Part shown: piece by piece, positions 1 through 9,928 of the stretch
Position numbering within the stretch: position 1 is the stretch's first letter
How the letters are laid out: each line of letters begins with the position of its first letter
NCBI GenBank assembly: GCA_036971615.1
Contig: JAYKKR010000014.1
Location: 620,001-684,000, forward strand
Source: Amyloporia xantha
Lineage: Eukaryota; Basidiomycota; Agaricomycetes; Polyporales; Adustoporiaceae
Direction: 5' to 3'
Length of the DNA: 64,000 nucleotides
Program-made: the position numbers and the translations under genes
Notes under the pieces: generated by a model
Seen by the model: only the letters and a program-made list of their open reading frames with translations
Told to the model about the DNA's origin: nothing
Database searches by the model: none

Positions 1-2276
1 ACTTCTACCATACCGGCGGTGGCTACCCGCGATGTCGTCACGTCCCCCTTTACTTCCTTCCGCACCCCTGCCGAGATCGCCAGGACCTCCCCCACCGTCA
101 TCTCCACCTTCGTCCCGTAGAGCTTCTTCGTCGCTTCCGCCACCGAGTACCGTTGTTCGATCTCCGTCTGGTACTTGTATTGCCCCGTGGTTCCTCCCGC
201 CCCTTTCCTTCGCTTCCCTTAGCCTTTTCCTCGCTCGTCCGTGGTATATTGGCCGCAGGTATCCCCGGCGGTTTCCCTCCTGGGCCCCGCAATGCCGCCC
301 CGTCCTTGCCCCTGTCTTCTTCACTTCTTCGAACCGCACTTCCTTCTTCTTCGCCCGCGCCAACTCTGCTTGGAGAACCCGGACCCTTTCCGACGGATCT
401 TCCTCATCCGACGATCCTTCTTCCCTTGTCTCCACCATGTTCACGCCCTCGTATATCTGGAAAAGGTTCGCGGCCAAGTGCGGAGGGGCCTGTCGCTCGT
501 TCCCCGCGACTCGTACCAGTTGCCCCGGGTTCTGGGCGTGCCACGAGTCCACTCGATCCTTCATGTACTCTCCAGGCAGACCGCGCGGAACGAACATGCT
601 GTTCGGGGAGCCGTACTTTCCCCGTCTCGTCCCGGTAGATCTTCCGGTCAAGGATATACTGGAGGATAATCCCGCAGTTCCGCATGAAGTGCTCCGGGTC
701 CCCACAGAAGTTGCACAGGAAGTTGCCCGGCGCTCCTCCCGCTCCTTGCACGACCCTCCCGGCCCGCGGCGCCCTCCCGCTCCTCCGCTGCGTCCTGCCA
801 AGAACGCCTGCATCATCTGTATCGTCTGGTTGAAGAGCGCCAAGTCCACGCCCTCCGTCTTTACCACCGCGGTCGCTGCTGGAGGCGCTGTCGTCCCACT
901 CGTCCCTGCTGTGTCTCTTCCGCCCCCTCCCACGGCTCCTCCTCCTACTCCCGGGAGGCACTTCTGCGCCACCTTGTGCATTACGTCCATCCCCCACGGG
1001 TCGTCCGGGTCGTGGTCGGGTTCTGCGATCTCCGCCCTCCGGGTAATCGTCCGCAGTTCTTCCTCCCCAAACCCGCGCATGTACACTTCGTCCCTGTGCC
1101 GCGCCGCTATCTTGCTCTTCGATATCAGGAAGGCTGCAACCGGGGAATACTCTTCGATAATATGCGGCCTCCTCCCCCTCGTCCGCACCCCCTTGTCTCG
1201 CGCCGACTGTGCTATGCGATCGAGGTCTGCCGCGGTGTACCTCTTGTCTCCGTCCGCCCCCGGGTACAAGGCCTTCACCCTCGCTTAAACACCAGATACA
1301 CCCGCCCAGCGGCCCCATCCGCCGTCTTCCATAGTTCCTCTTGTTCCACCGTTAGGTACTTCAGCGCGTATCGTATCTTTTCTTCTTCCGTCGTAATCCC
1401 TGCTGCCGCGCACAGGTCCTCTAGGTCCTCGAAGTATCGCAGTAGATTGCGCGGTTCCCCGTCGAAGGTCGGCGCCGTCTTCGCCCTCGCACGGGCATGG
1501 ATGAAGTAGGCATGGCACGCACGGGTACTGTAGCACTTGTCGATTGGATAGGTGCGGGGACGGGGCGAGCTCGCTCGTGATGGAGGGAGTGGTATGCTCG
1601 CGGGATCTACGTATGTCGACAGGATGGTAGGCTCAACGACCTCGCGTTTGACTTGTACTGAGGGTGGTGCCGAAATCGTTCGTCGGCGTGGACGTTCGGG
1701 AGGAACTGGAGATGAGCGGGTTGACGGGGTCACGGAAGATTCGGTGATTGATGAGATCGTGGATGTTTCTTCGGTACTCCTTCCTTCCGCCGGTGGCTCG
1801 TGGTTTACTGGGGAATGGAGCAGAGGCGAAGGATGTTCGAGGGATACGGAGCGCGTGTTGCTTTGTGACCGGAAGGGAGGGATTCTGACGTCGAAAGGGT
1901 TATCCGAGTCTGAGTCGTCGAACGCGGCCGGTCGGAGGGGAAAGTGAGGAAGGTCGAGATCTAGTCGGGGGAGATAGGACTGTTCTGGGCTAAGAGAAGT
2001 TCTTGCTGTAGGGTACGGTCCGGCACGGCGATGGTGCGCGAACGAAGTCTTCGAACTATAAGATTCCCCTCGCGGTGGGCTCCACTTGTAAGGCTTGGTG
2101 CTCCTCCCGCTGTGCGATAAGCACACCTGGAAGGAACAGATCAATGAGTCGAAGGGGAAGGGGAGTGAAGACGTTCGCAGCGTCTGGCACGGAGGATGAG
2201 CAAGAGAGAAAAGAATTGATTGAGCTAGAGACTCGTAGGTATATGGGGGATGCTCTATGTGTGCTATCCCAGTCAA
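1..2276 (-). pseudogene. Ty3-type retrotransposon gag, frameshifted
   Basis: Read leftward on the minus strand this is a retrotransposon Gag-like polyprotein in pieces. The first frame (about 2276 to 1275) has a long Ser/Pro-rich N-terminus followed by a capsid-like segment (DGEPRNLLRYFEDLEDLC, then a TTEEEKIRYALKYL helix). A frame change near 1280 leads into a second frame that reaches a CCHC zinc knuckle near 590-620, CNFCGDPEHFMRNC, the usual nucleic-acid-binding end of Gag. Another frame change near 615 opens a basic, coiled-coil-like segment that runs off the window at base 1. No protease or reverse transcriptase is visible because the window ends. Function in the family: packaging of element RNA in a virus-like particle. 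At least two frameshifts make this copy non-functional as read. The true start codon is uncertain because the N-terminal part may contain an intron. Confidence 0.72.
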
Positions 2277-2617
2277 GTCGCAGTCGCAGTCCTAAGTACG
2301 CAGTAGATATCCCGAATCGCAGTAAAATGGGTCAAGCCGCTTGCTCGCCCTCTCGTCGAAGTAAAACGCAGTGTAGCTCCGCTGAGCAATAAAACCCGGT
2401 CGCGTGAAAATCAAAGTCCCAGTCGCAGCTCGTACCAGATGGTAGATGCCCCTTCCGCCTCGTCCCCCTTCCTCATATATACCTCGTCCCGCGTGCGCTG
2501 CCACGTCACTTTCCCTCCCGCTTCCTCCCGCTACCTCCCGCTGCCTCCCCTCCGACTCTTCCCCTGACTTACTTATCCTCCTTCCGCGCGCTCTTCCCTC
2601 CCTTCGCCTCATTCGCC
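2277..2617. promoter_or_regulatory. Divergent promoter region between gag and the 2618 gene
   Basis: This 341-bp gap lies between the start of the leftward gag and the start of the rightward gene at 2618. A TATA-like run (CATATATACC) lies at 2474-2483, about 135 bp before the 2618 ATG. The stretch just after it is pyrimidine-rich with repeated CTCCCGCT words, as is common ahead of fungal start codons. No further gene is visible. Confidence 0.35.
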
Positions 2618-3417
2618 ATGTCTGAGCCTGCCGAACCCACCGACCCCATCGGTTCCCTCCACGTCCGCCGCTACCTCCTCCTCGTAGACGTGCTTCGCGC
2701 TGAATGCGTTGTGGAGCCTTCATTCCGCCCTTCCGATCCGGCTGCTTGGCTTGCCTGGGCGCACGGAGTGCGCTGGCTCCTGGTTTGTCCACCTTCTCTT
2801 TCACTTCTCTTCCCTTCCCCTCACGTCCCGTCCCGCAGCGCCTTGCCTATGAGGCTCGAGCCCAAGCCATAGCCGCGGGGAACCTCACGCTCCCTCCGCT
2901 CACTGCCTTCGTCACCCTCCGCGAGCTCGTCCACTACATCGACTCGATCTTCCGCTCCTCCCTGAGCCATCGCGGTGCAGTCCCTTATCCTGGGATCGCC
3001 TGGAGCCCCGACGAGGTCCGCTCTAATGCGCAGCGGGACGAAGCTGGCACTCCGCCTCCCCTCCCGTTGTACACGGAAGAGGCCTTCTGGACCCCTCCCC
3101 GCGTCACCGAGGAACGTACCGATGAGGCTTTGGAACGGCTCGAACTTATTGCCCGCCAGTTCTCGGACACTTTGGACCGTATGCGTCCCTATCCGCGGGC
3201 GTTCGAAGACTTAGAGCACTCGATCCGTGTCGCCGCTCATGCTCTGGGAGGGAGGGGAGGACGTCGGGAGGGAGGTCCCTCGCGGGCCCGTACCCCTGCG
3301 GAGGAGGATTTCCGTTACCACCGGGAGACTATTTATCGTCCCCCGCGCCACCGCTCGTTCTCTGACGTCGGCGGGGAAGGGCCCGACGCTCCCATCGACT
3401 TGTCGACCGTAGATTAG
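2618..3417 (+). CDS. Hypothetical two-exon protein beside the gag relic
   Basis: I do not recognise this family. Exon 1 is 2618-2782, a 56-bp GT-AG intron follows (2783-2838, with a pyrimidine-rich tract before the acceptor), and exon 2 is 2839-3417, giving about 247 residues in phase 0. The N-terminus is hydrophobic and helical (RRYLLLVDVLRAE, AAWLAWAHGVRWLL). The middle has TLRELVHYIDSIFRSSL and an ERTDEALERLELIARQFSD helix. The C-terminus is Arg/Gly-rich and ends IDLSTVD. It is read divergently from the gag relic and may be an accessory gene of that retroelement, since Agaricomycete Ty3-type elements often carry extra open frames. The start was chosen because the intron joins both frames cleanly and a TATA-like run lies upstream. 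No catalytic motif is visible. Confidence 0.55.
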
Positions 3418-3574
3418 CGTTCCGTCCTGTAGTCGTTCCGTCCCGTAGTCGTTCCATTCGAATGCCATGCTTGCTTCCGCCGAGCTCCCTTGTCCCGCGT
3501 GACCACCTCTCCTTCGTTCCACTGTCTCGTCCTGCCCTACCGTCCGTTCATAGGGTAGCGCGTACCCATTCCTT
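3418..3574. other. Spacer before the KDZ relic
   Basis: A short stretch that starts with two tandem copies of a GTTCCGTCC(T/C)GTAGTC word (about 3418-3450). No gene is seen. It ends at 3575, where sequence shared with KDZ copy B begins abruptly. Confidence 0.4.
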
Positions 3575-3584
3575 ACAGCGCCCA

Positions 3585-4578
3585 GCCTACCTTCGAGTCG
3601 CCTGTCCCTCATCGTGCACACCTCGACTTGTCGCCATCGCTGTCTCCAGTCCTCCAGCTCCGCGATCAGCTGGATCTCCCGGCCACTCCATCCCCAGGTA
3701 TGTCCACACTCATGTTTTTAAACCTATTTCCTACTGACACTCCATTCCTCTACTATTGAAGATAGAGGCGCGCCTATGGATGGCGTCGTGGATGGCGGCG
3801 TGGACGGCGGCGTGGACGGCGGCGTGGACGGCGGGATGGACGGCGGGATGGACGGCGCACTTGATCACGACCTTGCGCATAGCCAAGATGGCGATGTTGA
3901 CATGGCGGATGAGCGCCTCATCCAACTCAATCGCCAGGTATTTTGCCTCGCTTTCTCTTGCCTTTGTGTTTGAATACTCATAGACAGTACCTTGACATTA
4001 TAAATGAGGTGTTGGACGAGCACAACATACCCCGCGGTCCTCTGGTAAGTGAAAGCCCTCCATCGCCTTCATCGTCATGCTGATACCACTCCAGGACTTG
4101 GAGGCACACCGTCAGCGGCTCAGAGACCGTGGCCAGGATCTCCCTCGTACCTTCGCCCTCGCTCCCATTCTGGATCACGACGAGGACATCATTGACTCAA
4201 GTAAGTACAGCGAAATTCACCCTTTCACCATACTTAAATATGCAAAGAATTGGAGAATCCATACTTTGATGATGGCAGAGGCCACTCCCCCAATAGCGCC
4301 ATGAACGCCATCGAGATTAAATTCGGTATGACTCTGTGCTCGCAATTTGCCATTCGCTAAAGAAAACAATAGAAGGTTTTCCTCGCGGAAGCGAAGAAAA
4401 CTTGATGTTCCTTCAAGCGCAATCCCTGAGCGAGAGGTTACGACGTATAGAAGAGGACATCGACGTCGCCAACGCAATCTTGAAGCTGCACCAGCCCATC
4501 AAATCCTTGCTCACAGCCAAGCCACCGCAGGACGGGACCACTGGGGTTGAAGCCATGATGTGGAATGGCGAGATATAA
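3585..4578 (+). pseudogene. 3' part of DLSPSP-type KDZ cargo gene (copy C)
   Basis: This is the truncated last part of the low-complexity cargo gene present in full in A (23126-24244) and B (36986-35268). Visible exons: the tail of the Pro/Ser-rich region ending in a TPSPG donor near 3700; an exon from about 3760 holding the VDGGVDGG minisatellite and a DHDLAHSQDGDVDMADERL segment; a short exon with INEVLDEHNIPRGPL; an exon starting DLEAHRQRLRDRGQDLPR; and a last exon with a helical C-terminal domain (RLRRIEEDIDVANAILKL, then VEAMMWNGEI and stop at 4578). Here the DLPRTFALAPILDHDEDI exon is in frame, whereas copy B has lost two C residues in homopolymer runs of the same exon. The 5' end is missing at the 3575 breakpoint. 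Confidence 0.7.
3779..3860 (+). repeat. GTGGACGGCG minisatellite inside the cargo exon
   Basis: Short tandem units of 9-12 bp (GTGGATGGCG, GTGGACGGCG, GGATGGACGGCG) translate as repeats of VDGG and MDGG. Copy C has one more unit than copy B (35985-36056). The units include the ATGGCG family hexamer. Confidence 0.75.
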
Positions 4579-4784
4579 TTCGTTATACAGTATATACTCC
4601 GATGTCGTTGGCATCAAGGACAAAATGTAGTCACAGAATATTGAGTTGCTTTACCAATATACGCGAACACATGACCTGGCGGCGCCGATACCGCGCCATG
4701 AAAATACCATCCCAGTGGGCATACCAGGCCCATAAGCGCGGCGCGCCATGATGCGCGATATGAATACCACTGCATCCACCATCG

Positions 4785-4986
4785 GCCGACGCTACTTGAA
4801 GGCGATAATATACCACGGAAATATGGCGCACTCGGCCGCGCCGTATCTAAAGGCTATATTATACCCTCTCGGCCGACGCTACTTGAAGGCGAGAATATAC
4901 CAGGGAAATATGGCGCACTCGGCCGCGCCGTATCTACAGGCTATATTATACCCTCTCGGCCGACCCTTCACTGCAGGCTATAGCGA
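4785..4986 (+). repeat. Subterminal tandem repeats of copy C
   Basis: Two units of about 86 bp, each holding CTACTTGAAGGCGA, an ATATTATACCCTCTCGGCCG segment and a TCGGCCG palindromic core. They are followed directly by the 93-bp terminal repeat (4987-5079). Copy B has three such units at its R end and four at its L end. Confidence 0.7.
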
Positions 4987-5079
4987 TGGCGTCGGCCGAC
5001 GTCCGCTCTCCTTACTAAGTAATAAAAATTTCACCCATATCTCTCCCTATAGAGTAGGCTATAGTGACTGTATGGTGTG

Positions 5080-5790
5080 TTGGTCGATCGCCTTCCCTCC
5101 TCTCATCTCCGCCGCCATTTCAATTCCCTTTGCCCGAGGTAGAACGGTCCCCTCCGGACGCGCTCGAACTGGGAAAATCGGACGAAGGGCCCACTCCCGA
5201 GAGCGAGCCACTCTCCGTCATCATCGACGTGCCCCCTCCCATCGAAACCATCGTCTCACCTCCGAACCCGGTGACGCCGCGCTCGACGTTACTTCCCTTA
5301 GCAAGTAATACGCCTGGGCGGCGTGGACGAAGTCTCACTCCTCGACGAGAGCAAGTGCCGATCCCCCGCCCTCGATCCTCCGGCTCTCGGCGCGAGACGC
5401 ACCATCGTAGGCGCGACTTTTCCCATGATCGCCCGCGTCGAACTCGTTCCCCTAGCCGTCGAGGACGTTCGCCTCGTTGAACGGATCGACACTGGTCCCC
5501 ACGGAAGGACGCACCTAGACGCTACTCCCACGTCTATTCTAGAGACTACCATCGCTCGCGATCGCCGCGTCGACGACGTCCTAGCAAAGAATATGGAGCT
5601 TCGTCTGCTCCCCACTCAAGGCTATGGCGACCGCCGCCGTCTCGCCCCTGAGAACCCGACTCCCTATCGCTTCAAAGACCGCCTTGGACGAGTATCTAGC
5701 CCATCCCTTCGAACTCGACGTTGGTACAGTTCCGGCTCGGCAATTTTTTGAGACTGCTAACGGTCCAGCCCCCATGTTCCCGTCGACCCA
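5080..5790 (+). pseudogene. Ser/Arg-rich coding remnant
   Basis: Just right of relic C lies an interrupted reading frame rich in Pro, then in Ser/Arg (RRGRSLTPRREQ, RTRSPSRRGRSPR), ending at a TGA at 5478-5480. The same frame continues past the stop with more SRSPRRRRP-like sequence. Further frame changes are needed to join it to the open frame that starts near 5624. It resembles the basic linker of a retroelement Gag-like protein or an SR-type tail, but no family-specific motif is visible. Best read as the decayed 5' half of the gene at 5624-6496. Confidence 0.35.
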
Positions 5791-6496
5791 TGAGTACGAA
5801 CTTCCGCCGAGTACTCTATTCCTACGTAACCATCCGACGGCGTACGAGAACGGGCTCATATGGAACACCAATCGCCAAGCGCATATGGACCTCTTCAACT
5901 CCACGTTGCCTGGTCAACGTATCGCGCTAAATACCCGCGACTGGCGCCGCCGTCTGCGCCCGGGCAAAACGGTCGCGTCCGTTTTACGATCCACTAACGA
6001 CGGTCGTTTGACGTCGGAACAACTCGCTGAGCAATCACTCCAGGACGTTTCGTTAATCACACTCGATCGTTTCGCATGGGAATTAGGGACGTTCCATTTC
6101 CGCCAGGACTTCGAACGGCTTTCCGCTATCAGAAGTAAGACCCTGCGCAACGCGTCCCGGCTTGATTTTCCGCGGGAATGGGCAAGGTTGCGGGACCGGA
6201 TCAGGCGCATCTGGGGATCGGGACTCGCCTTCTTACCAACTTTCGACGAACCTCGTTTCTTGGATAGCCCTGACGATGTCCTTCGCCTCCGTCACTGGCG
6301 CGCCCTTGGCCGCGTGATGCTCGATTGGGACGTAGACGCACTAACGTATGAAGAGATTCAACTCTCGCTGGGGGGCTCTGTGACGGACACCCCGCAAGAG
6401 CTATTGAGAATCTACGCTATGGTGTTCCGTTCCACTTTTGGAATGCGAGAGCCTAATCTTTTCATGTCTCGCGGTACTCGATCTCCCTTTGCTTAA
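5624..6496 (+). CDS. Hypothetical protein, possible retroelement accessory gene
   Basis: A 290-codon open frame that I do not recognise. Recognisable stretches are LDEYLAHPFELDVGTVPARQ, a HPTAYENGLIWNTNRQAHMD segment, RIALNTRDWRRRLRPGK, a LTSEQLAEQSLQDVSLITL helix and a Trp-rich REWARLRDRIRRIWGSG region, ending in a Ser/Arg tail. Composition is that of a folded soluble protein, with no signal peptide or membrane span. It follows directly on a frameshifted Ser/Arg-rich segment (5080-5620), so the original protein was probably longer at the N-terminus and the first ATG here may not be the native start. Its place between two transposon relics suggests a mobile-element origin. That is inference from position only. 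Confidence 0.45.
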   Translation: MATAAVSPLRTRLPIASKTALDEYLAHPFELDVGTVPARQFFETANGPAPMFPSTHEYELPPSTLFLRNHPTAYENGLIWNTNRQAHMDLFNSTLPGQRIALNTRDWRRRLRPGKTVASVLRSTNDGRLTSEQLAEQSLQDVSLITLDRFAWELGTFHFRQDFERLSAIRSKTLRNASRLDFPREWARLRDRIRRIWGSGLAFLPTFDEPRFLDSPDDVLRLRHWRALGRVMLDWDVDALTYEEIQLSLGGSVTDTPQELLRIYAMVFRSTFGMREPNLFMSRGTRSPFA

Positions 6497-6861
6497 TTAG
6501 TTTGGCATACATTACGGATTGGCAACTAGTAGCTACGCACGTGATCCATTACTATACCACGCGCGTCTCTGTAGTTGAAGGACAACTTATCTTTTTTGCC
6601 CATAATCCTCCTCTCCGTGCTCTGTGCGCCCGGAATCGGAGACTGGGCTCTCGCTGCGTTGATCGCAGTAGGTTAAGTTTCGACGTCGTCCTTTCGCCGC
6701 GCTCCACCGCGCTAGCGAAATCCGACGCCTTTACCACTCAAACCGCTACGTGTCGCTCTGACGAACGCCGTCTAGCGACACGCCGACCCTTTTCAGGACT
6801 CACTAGAGTCCACCAAACCCGAACTCTACTATTGGAGACTCTACCAGGTTACACCTAAAGA
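6497..6861. other. Intergenic stretch, no feature seen
   Basis: About 365 bp between the hypothetical gene and the copia pol remnant. Short frames are open here on both strands but none shows family motifs. The copia sequence begins without a visible 5' LTR or gag, so the copia element was truncated here. Confidence 0.4.
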
Positions 6862-7791
6862 ACTACAATTAGCGAGTTCTTACAGCTTAAAGGTTGTCTT
6901 CAGAAGCGATTTAATGTTCGTGATCTTGGGCCTGTAGAATCTTTTCTAGGCATGCGGATTACTCGAGATAGATCATCCAGAAACATTTGGCTTGATCAGT
7001 CTAAATACATTGAAGAGACACTCGAGCGATTCCAAATGCTAGATGCAGCACCCACGCGAACTCCCCTTCCATTTGGCGTACATCTTGTCAAAGCAGATCC
7101 TTCATATGAAGTTGATGCCGCCCTTCGCTCAAAGTACCAACAGCTCATTGGTTCACTTCTGTGGATCGCCTTAGGCACTCGCCCAGATATAGCCTATGCA
7201 GTTAATCGCCTTTCCCAATATTCTGCTAAGCCTACAATGCAACATTATAAAGCCGCACAATATATTCTTCGCTATTTGAACGGTTCACGTTCACTTCGGC
7301 TTTGCTACAAAGGCAGCGGATTATCTGGACTTATAGGTTATTCTGACTCTGATTGGGCTGAGAACAAGGACGATAGGCATTCAACTAGTGGCTTTGTCTT
7401 CTTTATGGCAGATGCTGCTATTTCATGGGTCTCGCGGCGACAAAAGACTGTTGCTCTGTCTTCTACAGAAGCAGAGTACATGGCGTTGTCCGACTCTTGT
7501 CGACAATTAGCCTGGCTTCGGACTCTTCAGTCTGAGATTGGTTTTAAGCCGCAAAATGCCACACCTTTATGCATTGATAATAATGGTAGCATTTTTCTTG
7601 CGGTTAATCCAGCTCATGACAGAAGAACCAAGCACATTGATATACGGTACCACTTTTGCAGAGAGTTCATTGAAAACGGTCATGTCGATCTTTTCTTTGT
7701 ACCTACTGCTGAGCAAAGGGCCGATATCCTCACTAAGAATTTATCTTTCTCTATTCATGAGAAATTTGTACATAGTCTTGGACTAGAGTAG
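6862..7791 (+). pseudogene. Ty1/copia pol, 3' part (RT end and RNase H)
   Basis: This is the C-terminal third of a copia polyprotein. The end of reverse transcriptase is seen as FNVRDLGPVESFLGM, LDQSKYIEETLERF and IGSLLWIALGTRPDIAYAVN. RNase H follows with YSDSDWAENKDDRHSTSGF, VALSSTEAEYMALSDSC, HIDIRYHFCREFI and TAEQRADILTKNL. The stop at 7789-7791 is followed by a short purine run and the 3' LTR at 7818, the standard copia arrangement. Integrase and the catalytic RT half are absent because the element is truncated on the left. The remaining 300 or so codons are uninterrupted, which suggests a fairly recent copy. Family function: reverse transcription and template RNA degradation in the virus-like particle. 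Confidence 0.9.
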
Positions 7792-7817
7792 TTAGCGACT
7801 ATCTAGTTGAGTGGGAG

Positions 7818-7828
7818 TGTTGAACGAT
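7818..7828 (+). repeat. Copia 3' LTR, first 11 bp
   Basis: The LTR starts TGTTGAACGAT right after a purine-rich primer tract (GTGGGAG, 7811-7817). KDZ copy A is inserted after these 11 bases. The last seven, GAACGAT, are duplicated at 24724-24730, where the LTR continues. Confidence 0.85.
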
Positions 7829-7921
7829 GAGCCCATTCAGTCATTATAGCCTAATGACTAGGGAGAGATATGGGTGATATTTTACCTACAGTGTAAGGAG
7901 AGCGGACGTCGGCCGACGCCA
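7829..7921 (+). repeat. Copy A terminal inverted repeat, L end
   Basis: Starts GAGCCCATTCAGTC and ends in GGACGTCGGCCGACGCCA. It pairs with 24631-24723. The outermost 13 or so bases distinguish L ends (shared with 52282-52294 of copy B) from R ends (shared with 24711-24723, 5067-5079 and 34682-34694), so the two ends are not equivalent. Confidence 0.9.
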
Positions 7922-7928
7922 TAATATT

Positions 7929-8170
7929 GCCTGCACTGTAGCCTCGGCCAATGGTATAATATACTCTGGTGCGATGTGTCGGCCCACCGTGCCCTATTTT
8001 ACCGCTATATTTTTGCCTGCGCTGTAGCTTCAGCCAATGCTATAATATACTCTGGGGCGATGTGTCGGCCCACCGCGCCCTATTTTACCGCTATATTTTT
8101 GCCTGCGCTGTAGCTTCGGCCAACGCTATAATGTACCCTGTGGAGATGTGTCGGCCTACCGTGCCATAAT
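7929..8170 (+). repeat. Subterminal 86-bp tandem repeats, copy A L end
   Basis: Three units starting GCCTGC at 7929, 8015 and 8101, each with a CTGTAGC(C/T)TC(A/G)GCCAA segment, a TATAAT(A/G)TAC box and GATGTGTCGGCC. The period is 86 bp. The last unit is partial. Typical placement for transposase-binding or spacing sequence. Confidence 0.75.
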
Positions 8171-9928
8171 TTCATGCTTCATTGCACTACATCCTTGCCT
8201 TTCCTATGCATCATTTATCCTCCATTGCAATCTGCCATCAACTGTGCCATTTGTATGTATTTCAGAGAATATTTTTCTATTTGTCAGGTCATATATTACA
8301 TTGCGCTGTTGGCAAATATCGACAAAATAGAATGTACAGATGGCGCGCTTGCCATCAGCGTCGCTATGAGTGGCGCCCTTGTGAAACTCGTATTGGGTCA
8401 CATATTTCATGTACGGAGAGCTAAGGGCATTTGAACTGGATCTACCCGCCTACCAGCATCTAATACATATTCTCGCCCAAGACACGTGCAGAGACTGGGC
8501 CATCTGATATGTGTCCTTCAAAGGATCCAGCTGTCTGGACCCTCTGTGGGACACAGATCCAATGGCCATCTCCAGCGGCAGCATGCGCTATGGAACCATG
8601 GCGCCACCATGTCCAGACGCGCTATGCAACCATGCGCCACGTACCTTGCCTGCCACATTGTGAGGCGTATGGCACGCAGGCGTTATGATGTGCTGGCGCT
8701 GTTGGACTGGGCCATTTCATCCTTGCTGCCCTGGGTCAGCCAGAGGAATCGAATCGCCGTCCACGTTTTGAGAGTACCCCTGATGCTGATGGACAAATCA
8801 GCTGCATCCGGAGTACTCATGGCGCTGAGGGCAACTCGATTCCACTGGTGAACGTAGAGAGCAAGGAGTTAATGGGTTTATCCAACAGCGCCTTGCATGA
8901 ATGAGTCAGACTACAGACAGGAAGACTTGACTTATGTTCCTCCGAGCCACATACCTGTGGCTCAGAAGGACATAAGTCAAATGGGCCTTGTCCGGCGGCG
9001 ACGGGCGCCATCTGATGGCGAAGTGCATGTGCGCTCATGCTCGCTGTTGGGAGATGGCGCTATGGCTCGCCAGACAGGGCGCCTTCATCTATGCTCTTCA
9101 GAGCCGCTTACCTGTGGCTCTGAGGGCCACAGACTGAAGTTGCGCTGTCCGGCGGCGACGGGCGCCATCTGATGGCGCCGTGCATGCCGCGCTCATGCTC
9201 ACTGTTGGGAGATGGCGCTATGGCTCGCCAGACAGGGCGCCTTCATCTATGCTCTTCAGAGCCGCTTACCTGTGGCTCTGAAGGTCATAGAAGAAGGGGC
9301 CTCGTTCAGCGGCAATATGCGCCATCCGATGGCGCCGTGCATGGTGCGCGCAGGCGTGGCACATGGTACGCAGCCGGCATGATGTGCTCGCGTTCTGGAC
9401 CTGCACGATTCTTCAATGCTACCCTGGATCAAAGCATCTGAATCGAATCGCCATCCAACCGTTGTTGGATGGCCATCCGATTCAGCCGCTTGAATACCAA
9501 GGACATTCAAGGATCGGCTGGCGCAAAAGGACGTTATGCCTTCATGCTCTCACTGCGCAGATGCAACGAATACATACACCACCTGGTTTGAAACACCCAC
9601 CTTTGACATGGCGCGACGTCCAAAGAGCATGATTTGCTGGCGTCCTCGAGCTCGGCCATTCGTCAATGCTACCCGGAAGTTAAGCGTCTGAATCGCATCG
9701 CCATCCACATGATTGGATGGTAATGCGATTCAGCCACTTAAATTCGAGGTCCATTGGACAAATGGGAGACGCTGGGGACGTCATGCACTCGTGCTCATAC
9801 AGGGAGGGACAAGAAATACATACGCAACCAGACGAGACCCACCTGCGAGATGGCGCTAGGAGACAGTACCCCACACCTCATCTGGCAAAAGCACCTCCCT
9901 GTATCCATCCAAAATCCTGGAGATCTCG
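8171..9928. other. Non-coding hairpin-rich zone near L end, copy A
   Basis: About 1.75 kb without a convincing gene. It holds three inverted repeats of 40-50 bp at about 8933-8978, 9082-9130 and 9239-9290 (spacing about 155 bp), each with the loop context CC(A/G)C(A/T)TACCTGTGG, and two more palindromes at 9445-9487 and 9697-9732 built on GAATCGCATCGCCATCC-type arms. The equivalent zone in copy B is 49877-51830. It is dense in ATGGCG/CGCCAT hexamers. Confidence 0.6.

Larger units (their letters stand above)
3575..5079 (+). mobile_element. KDZ transposon R-end relic (copy C)
   Basis: This 1.5-kb block matches the R end of KDZ copy B (34682-36257, inverted) at close to 99 percent where I compared bases, for example across 4209-4335. 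It starts abruptly inside the DLSPSP-type cargo gene and ends with the complete 93-bp R terminal repeat (4987-5079). It differs from B mainly in tandem repeat number: C has two subterminal units against three in B, and one more unit of the GTGGACGGCG minisatellite. Everything on the L side, including the transposase, is missing, so it could move only if supplied in trans and has no L terminal repeat. It belongs to the B subfamily, sharing the ACTAAGTAATAAAAATTTC inner terminal-repeat variant that copy A lacks. Confidence 0.88.

Noticed and set aside
32..1288. A 418-codon open frame on the plus strand across the gag relic.
   Set aside because: Low-complexity Pro/Ser/Arg translation opposite a minus-strand Gag with a CCHC zinc knuckle; it is the antisense shadow of GC-rich coding DNA.
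5080..5480. The Ser/Arg-rich frame as an SR splicing factor.
   Set aside because: No RNA-recognition motif, several stops and frame changes, and a position between transposon relics.
8900..9500. The evenly spaced hairpins as a CRISPR array.
   Set aside because: Units are about 155 bp apart, diverged, few, without unique spacers or cas genes, and the genome is eukaryotic.
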